Shown here: positions 63,268 to 64,000 of the stretch, piece by piece
Position numbering within the stretch: position 1 is the stretch's first letter
How the letters are laid out: every line of letters begins with the position of its first letter
Origin: Bradyrhizobium guangzhouense
GTDB taxonomy: Bacteria; Pseudomonadota; Alphaproteobacteria; Rhizobiales; Xanthobacteraceae
Length of the DNA: 64,000 bases
Assembly: GCF_004114955.1 (NCBI RefSeq)
Contig: NZ_CP030053.1
Coordinates: 5,332,001 to 5,396,000, forward strand
Reading direction: 5' to 3'
Program-made: the position numbers and the translations under genes
Notes under the pieces: generated by a model
Seen by the model: only the letters and a program-made list of their open reading frames with translations
Told to the model about the DNA's origin: nothing
The model's database searches: none

Positions 63268-64000
63268 CTAGCTTTCGAGCTGCTCGTTGGCGACGATCTC
63301 GATGCCGAAGCCCGAGAGGCCCTTGTAGTCGTGCACAGACGAGGTGAGATGGCGGATCGAGGTGACGCCGAGATCGCGCAGGATCTGCGCGCCAACGCCG
63401 ACCTCGCGCCACTGGCGGTTGCGGTCGGCTTCCGTCGCCGTCTCATCCGGCAGCGGCGACACGGGAACACCGGCCGCACCGTCGCGCAGATAAACCAGCA
63501 CGCCGCGGCCGGACTTCTTGAAGTGCTCGAGCACGGCCGCCATGCGCTTGTGGCCGGTAAAGGTGTCCTTGACGATGTTCGGCTTGTGGAAGCGCGTCAG
63601 CACGTTCTTGCCGTCACCGACGCCGTTATAGACGAAAGCAACGTGGGCGATGGAATCGAACGGCGAACGATAGGCATAGCCCTGTAGCGGCCCGATCGGG
63701 CTTTCGGTCGTGAAGGTCGAGACCCGCTCGATCAGCTTTTCGCGTGCCTGCCGGTAGGCGATCATGTCGGCGATGGTGACGTGCCTCAGCTTGTGCCTGG
63801 CTGCGAACTGAGCGACCTGCTCGCCCTTCATCACACTGCCGTCGTCGTTCATCAGCTCGCTGATGACGCCGACCGGCGGAAGCCCCGAGAGCTTGCAGAG
63901 GTCGACCGCGGCCTCGGTATGGCCGGAGCGCAGCAGCACGCCGCCATCCTTGGCGATCAGCGGGAAGATATGGCCCGGGCGGGCGAAGTCGTTGGCGCCG
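63268..64000 (-). CDS. ribB: 3,4-dihydroxy-2-butanone 4-phosphate synthase (RibB type), C-terminal part; 5' end outside window
   Basis: A partial gene, cut by the right edge. From the edge: [37 protein letters not shown], the RibB catalytic C-terminal motif, then [11 protein letters not shown] and a GTP-cyclohydrolase-II-like region ending at residue VANEQLES. The usual GCH II zinc site (Cys spaced as CLTGDVFGSLRCDC) is replaced by [16 protein letters not shown], and RQEGRGIG by RDGAAGV, so the second half is probably inactive. RibB makes a riboflavin precursor from ribulose-5-phosphate. Confidence 0.85.
   Translation of the reverse strand, partial: GANDFARPGHIFPLIAKDGGVLLRSGHTEAAVDLCKLSGLPPVGVISELMNDDGSVMKGEQVAQFAARHKLRHVTIADMIAYRQAREKLIERVSTFTTESPIGPLQGYAYRSPFDSIAHVAFVYNGVGDGKNVLTRFHKPNIVKDTFTGHKRMAAVLEHFKKSGRGVLVYLRDGAAGVPVSPLPDETATEADRNRQWREVGVGAQILRDLGVTSIRHLTSSVHDYKGLSGFGIEIVANEQLES

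Overview
The window reads as chromosome of a Bradyrhizobium-like alphaproteobacterium (order Hyphomicrobiales). The basis is GC-rich sequence, many GTG and TTG starts, the rhizobial gene order HDAC-like / xseB / dxs / tlyA / RNA methyltransferase, a fabI / phosphatase / aroC block, and families of intergenic palindromes typical of these genomes. The order comparisons come from memory of related genomes, not from a search. No phage, insertion sequence, CRISPR array or rRNA operon is visible.

Layout. Positions 1-7.6 kb hold two overlapping small genes of a phage-like type, a stand-alone receiver protein, an SGNH hydrolase, a GFA-family protein, an MFS transporter, two M20 hydrolases and an enolase-superfamily enzyme. 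7.8-11.2 kb is a tight operon (sodium:solute symporter, sialidase-like beta-propeller protein, SDR) behind a double palindrome. 11.2-17 kb holds a second-type Mfd-like helicase with a histone H1-like N-terminus, a class III CoA-transferase and a two-domain VOC protein. 17-22.4 kb is a GntR regulator plus a complete ABC importer. It lies between an intact tRNA-Gln(TTG) and a 29-bp copy of that tRNA's 3' end, the footprint expected of a tRNA-targeted insertion. 22.6-30 kb carries fatty-acid genes, a 5'-nucleotidase-like enzyme, an HDAC-like enzyme and xseB. 30.5-35.3 kb carries dxs, a nucleoside deoxyribosyltransferase and two overlapping RNA methyltransferase genes. 35.4-39 kb has a frameshifted Tat-secreted nitroreductase and three exported or envelope-type genes.

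The clearest regulated system is at 39.1-41.7 kb. A fluoride riboswitch with a terminator precedes an MFS transporter, two adjacent crcB (Fluc) genes and a DUF190 gene. The two CrcB proteins have opposite charge bias, which suggests an antiparallel heterodimeric fluoride channel. Downstream are clpS, a class III cyclase, aroC, a histidine phosphatase, fabI, an ECF sigma factor with a membrane anti-sigma, a DnaJ-like chaperone and pdxH. The right end has an SDR, a methyltransferase, a CorA-type transporter, an L,D-transpeptidase facing an extensin-like protein, an acyl-CoA ligase next to a Liv-type binding protein, a membrane protein, a DUF1499 protein, an MBL hydrolase, a glutaryl-CoA dehydrogenase-like enzyme, and a RibB-type enzyme cut by the window edge whose GTP-cyclohydrolase-II-like half lacks the zinc cysteines.

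At least three families of intergenic palindromes occur. One (termini GTAGGGTGG...CCACCCTAC) supplies the stop codon of two MFS genes.
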